Shown: one piece after another, positions 6,313-7,368 of the stretch
How the letters are laid out: the number at the start of each line of letters is the position of its first letter
Position numbering within the stretch: the first letter of the stretch is position 1
Source of the DNA: Acidimicrobiia bacterium
GTDB taxonomy: Bacteria; Actinomycetota; Acidimicrobiia; Spongiisociales; SHLN01
Direction: 5' to 3'
Assembly (NCBI GenBank): GCA_013043085.1
Contig: JABDOU010000074.1
Coordinates: forward strand, 1 to 7,368
Length of the DNA: 7,368 bases
Notes under the pieces: model-generated
Database searches by the model: none
Told to the model about the DNA's origin: nothing
What the model saw: the letters and a program-made list of their open reading frames with translations, nothing else
Position numbers and translations under genes: made by a program

Positions 6313-7368
6313 CTATCGGATGTCGGCGGCGATCCGGTCTCCGGTCGTGGCTTCGAACAGCGTCACGTGGTCGACATCCACCGCCAACTCGACGTTTTCG
6401 CCTACCTGCGGCACGCGAGGATGCCGGCTACGGACGGCGAAATCAACCGAGCCCGAGTCAGCGGATCCGAATGCAACGTGGATGATGCTGTCGGCACCGA
6501 GCCGCTCGACATGCATGGCCCGGGCGTGCAGACATCGAGTGAATGGAGTCGAAGGCTCGGCAAGTCGGACGTGCTCGGGCCTGATTCCCACCAGGACCGG
6601 ACCAACCCGGCCAGAGGCGGGCATATCGAGTTCATCGTCGCCGAGCGCCAGCCGGCCAGGGGCTACGATCGCGCCTGGCAGCAGGTTCATACCCGGGTCT
6701 CCGAGAAATGAGGCGACGAACGCATTTGCCGGTCGTCGATAGGCGTCGAGCGGCGCCGCAATCTGTTGCACTCGTCCATCGTTGAGAATGATGAGCAGGG
6801 TGCTCATCGCCATCGCCTCGTCCTGGGAGTTGGTGGCGAAGAGGACGGTATGGCGCTCCCGGTGGAGGGATCTCAGCTCGTTCTTCACAGCCTGGCGCCG
6901 GTGCGGATCGATGCCACTCAGAGCCTCATCGAAAAGCACGATCGATGTGTCCCGGATCGTGGCGCGCCCGGTGGCGACCAGCTGACGTTCACCCACGGAA
7001 ATCTGCTGAGGTTTGCGCCCGAGTATCGAGCGTACGTTGAAGCGCGAAGCTGTCTTCCTGACACGCTCTTTCCGATCGGCGGCTTTCACGTTTGCGACCT
7101 GAAGAGGGAACCCGATGTTGGCTTCGGCGGTCAACTTCGAATAGAGGGCTCCCGTCGAGACGACCATTCCGATGCCTCGGGCATGGGTCGGTATGTCATT
7201 TACGACACTTCCGTCGAACAGGATGTCTCCATGGTCGGGACGTTCGAGTCCGGCAATCAGACGGATGATCGTCGACTTACCCGAACCGGACGGGCCGACG
7301 ACTGCGACGAACTCATCGGCTCGAATGAAGAGGTCGGTCGGTTGGAGGCCGTCGCCGTCGTCGTAAAC
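6313..7368 (-). CDS. MalK/UgpC-type ABC transporter ATPase with degenerate catalytic motifs (N-terminus beyond the window)
   Basis: The frame is open from the right edge to a TAG at 6315-6313, giving 351 residues. About 12-15 N-terminal residues are missing, judged from the family start before VYDDG. Numbering from the first visible residue, Walker A is GPSGSGKST (25-33), Walker B with catalytic Glu is IVLFDE (143-148), and the D-loop is SGID (151-154). FVASFLGDPGMN (217-228) and LVGIRPEHV (259-267) lead into the C-terminal TOBE/MOP-like regulatory region typical of sugar-type (CUT1) ATPases. Three motifs are abnormal. The Q-loop reads VVSTGALY, with Ser71 at the Gln position. The signature reads ISVGE (123-127) instead of LSGGQ. 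The H-loop reads TNSQDEAM, with Asn180 for His. The frame is intact and the rest well conserved, so this looks like a maintained variant, not a decaying gene. No permease or binding protein is visible in the window; the next gene is a lipoprotein. Confidence 0.92.
   Translation of the reverse strand, partial: VYDDGDGLQPTDLFIRADEFVAVVGPSGSGKSTIIRLIAGLERPDHGDILFDGSVVNDIPTHARGIGMVVSTGALYSKLTAEANIGFPLQVANVKAADRKERVRKTASRFNVRSILGRKPQQISVGERQLVATGRATIRDTSIVLFDEALSGIDPHRRQAVKNELRSLHRERHTVLFATNSQDEAMAMSTLLIILNDGRVQQIAAPLDAYRRPANAFVASFLGDPGMNLLPGAIVAPGRLALGDDELDMPASGRVGPVLVGIRPEHVRLAEPSTPFTRCLHARAMHVERLGADSIIHVAFGSADSGSVDFAVRSRHPRVPQVGENVELAVDVDHVTLFEATTGDRIAADIR

Noticed and set aside
5779..6711. A 310-codon open frame on the plus strand
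   Set aside because: It runs antisense across both the lipoprotein and the ABC ATPase, including the gap between them. The minus-strand frames carry clear family motifs and this one carries none.
6313..7368. The degenerate ABC ATPase as a pseudogene
   Set aside because: The frame is uninterrupted over 351 codons, Walker A and B and the TOBE region are well kept, and a properly spaced downstream gene follows. Decay would not spare these.

Overview
The window looks like a piece of an actinobacterial chromosome, possibly from class Acidimicrobiia or a relative. This rests on the moderately high G+C, the small DUF1876 protein (a family largely confined to Actinobacteria), a lipoprotein with a Thr/Ala-rich linker after its lipobox, and the use of GTG and TTG starts. 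The taxon is an inference. No mobile element, CRISPR array, tRNA or rRNA was seen, and coding density is very high.

Layout. Positions 1-4916 hold a three-gene minus-strand operon, transcribed from high to low coordinates. It encodes a thiamine-diphosphate (ThDP) enzyme of the acetolactate-synthase superfamily (3267-4916), a HyuA-type ATP-dependent hydantoinase/oxoprolinase/ketone-carboxylase subunit (1172-3256), and its HyuB partner (1-1179, cut by the window edge). The genes are 10 nt apart and then overlap by 8 nt, so the products probably act together. The substrate cannot be read from sequence. The family includes N-methylhydantoinase, 5-oxoprolinase, caprolactamase and acetone/acetophenone carboxylases, and the ThDP enzyme suggests a linked step that makes or breaks a C-C bond next to a carbonyl.

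A compact divergent control region (4917-5033) separates this operon from a plus-strand DUF1876 gene (5034-5279). DUF1876 includes the mycobacterial hypoxia protein Rv1738, which resembles ribosome hibernation factors. Three imperfect tandem 12-13 nt repeats lie directly before this gene's Shine-Dalgarno.

Positions 5286-7368 hold a second minus-strand unit: a MalK/UgpC-type ABC ATPase (6313 to beyond the right edge) followed 31 nt later by a LolA/LppX-like lipoprotein (5286-6281). The ATPase is the most unusual object here. Walker A, Walker B with its glutamate, and the TOBE region are intact, but the Q-loop glutamine, the LSGGQ signature and the H-loop histidine are all replaced. It may be the degenerate half of a two-ATPase transporter or have a non-transport role. 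The lipoprotein and DUF1876 genes converge with only 6 nt between their stop codons.
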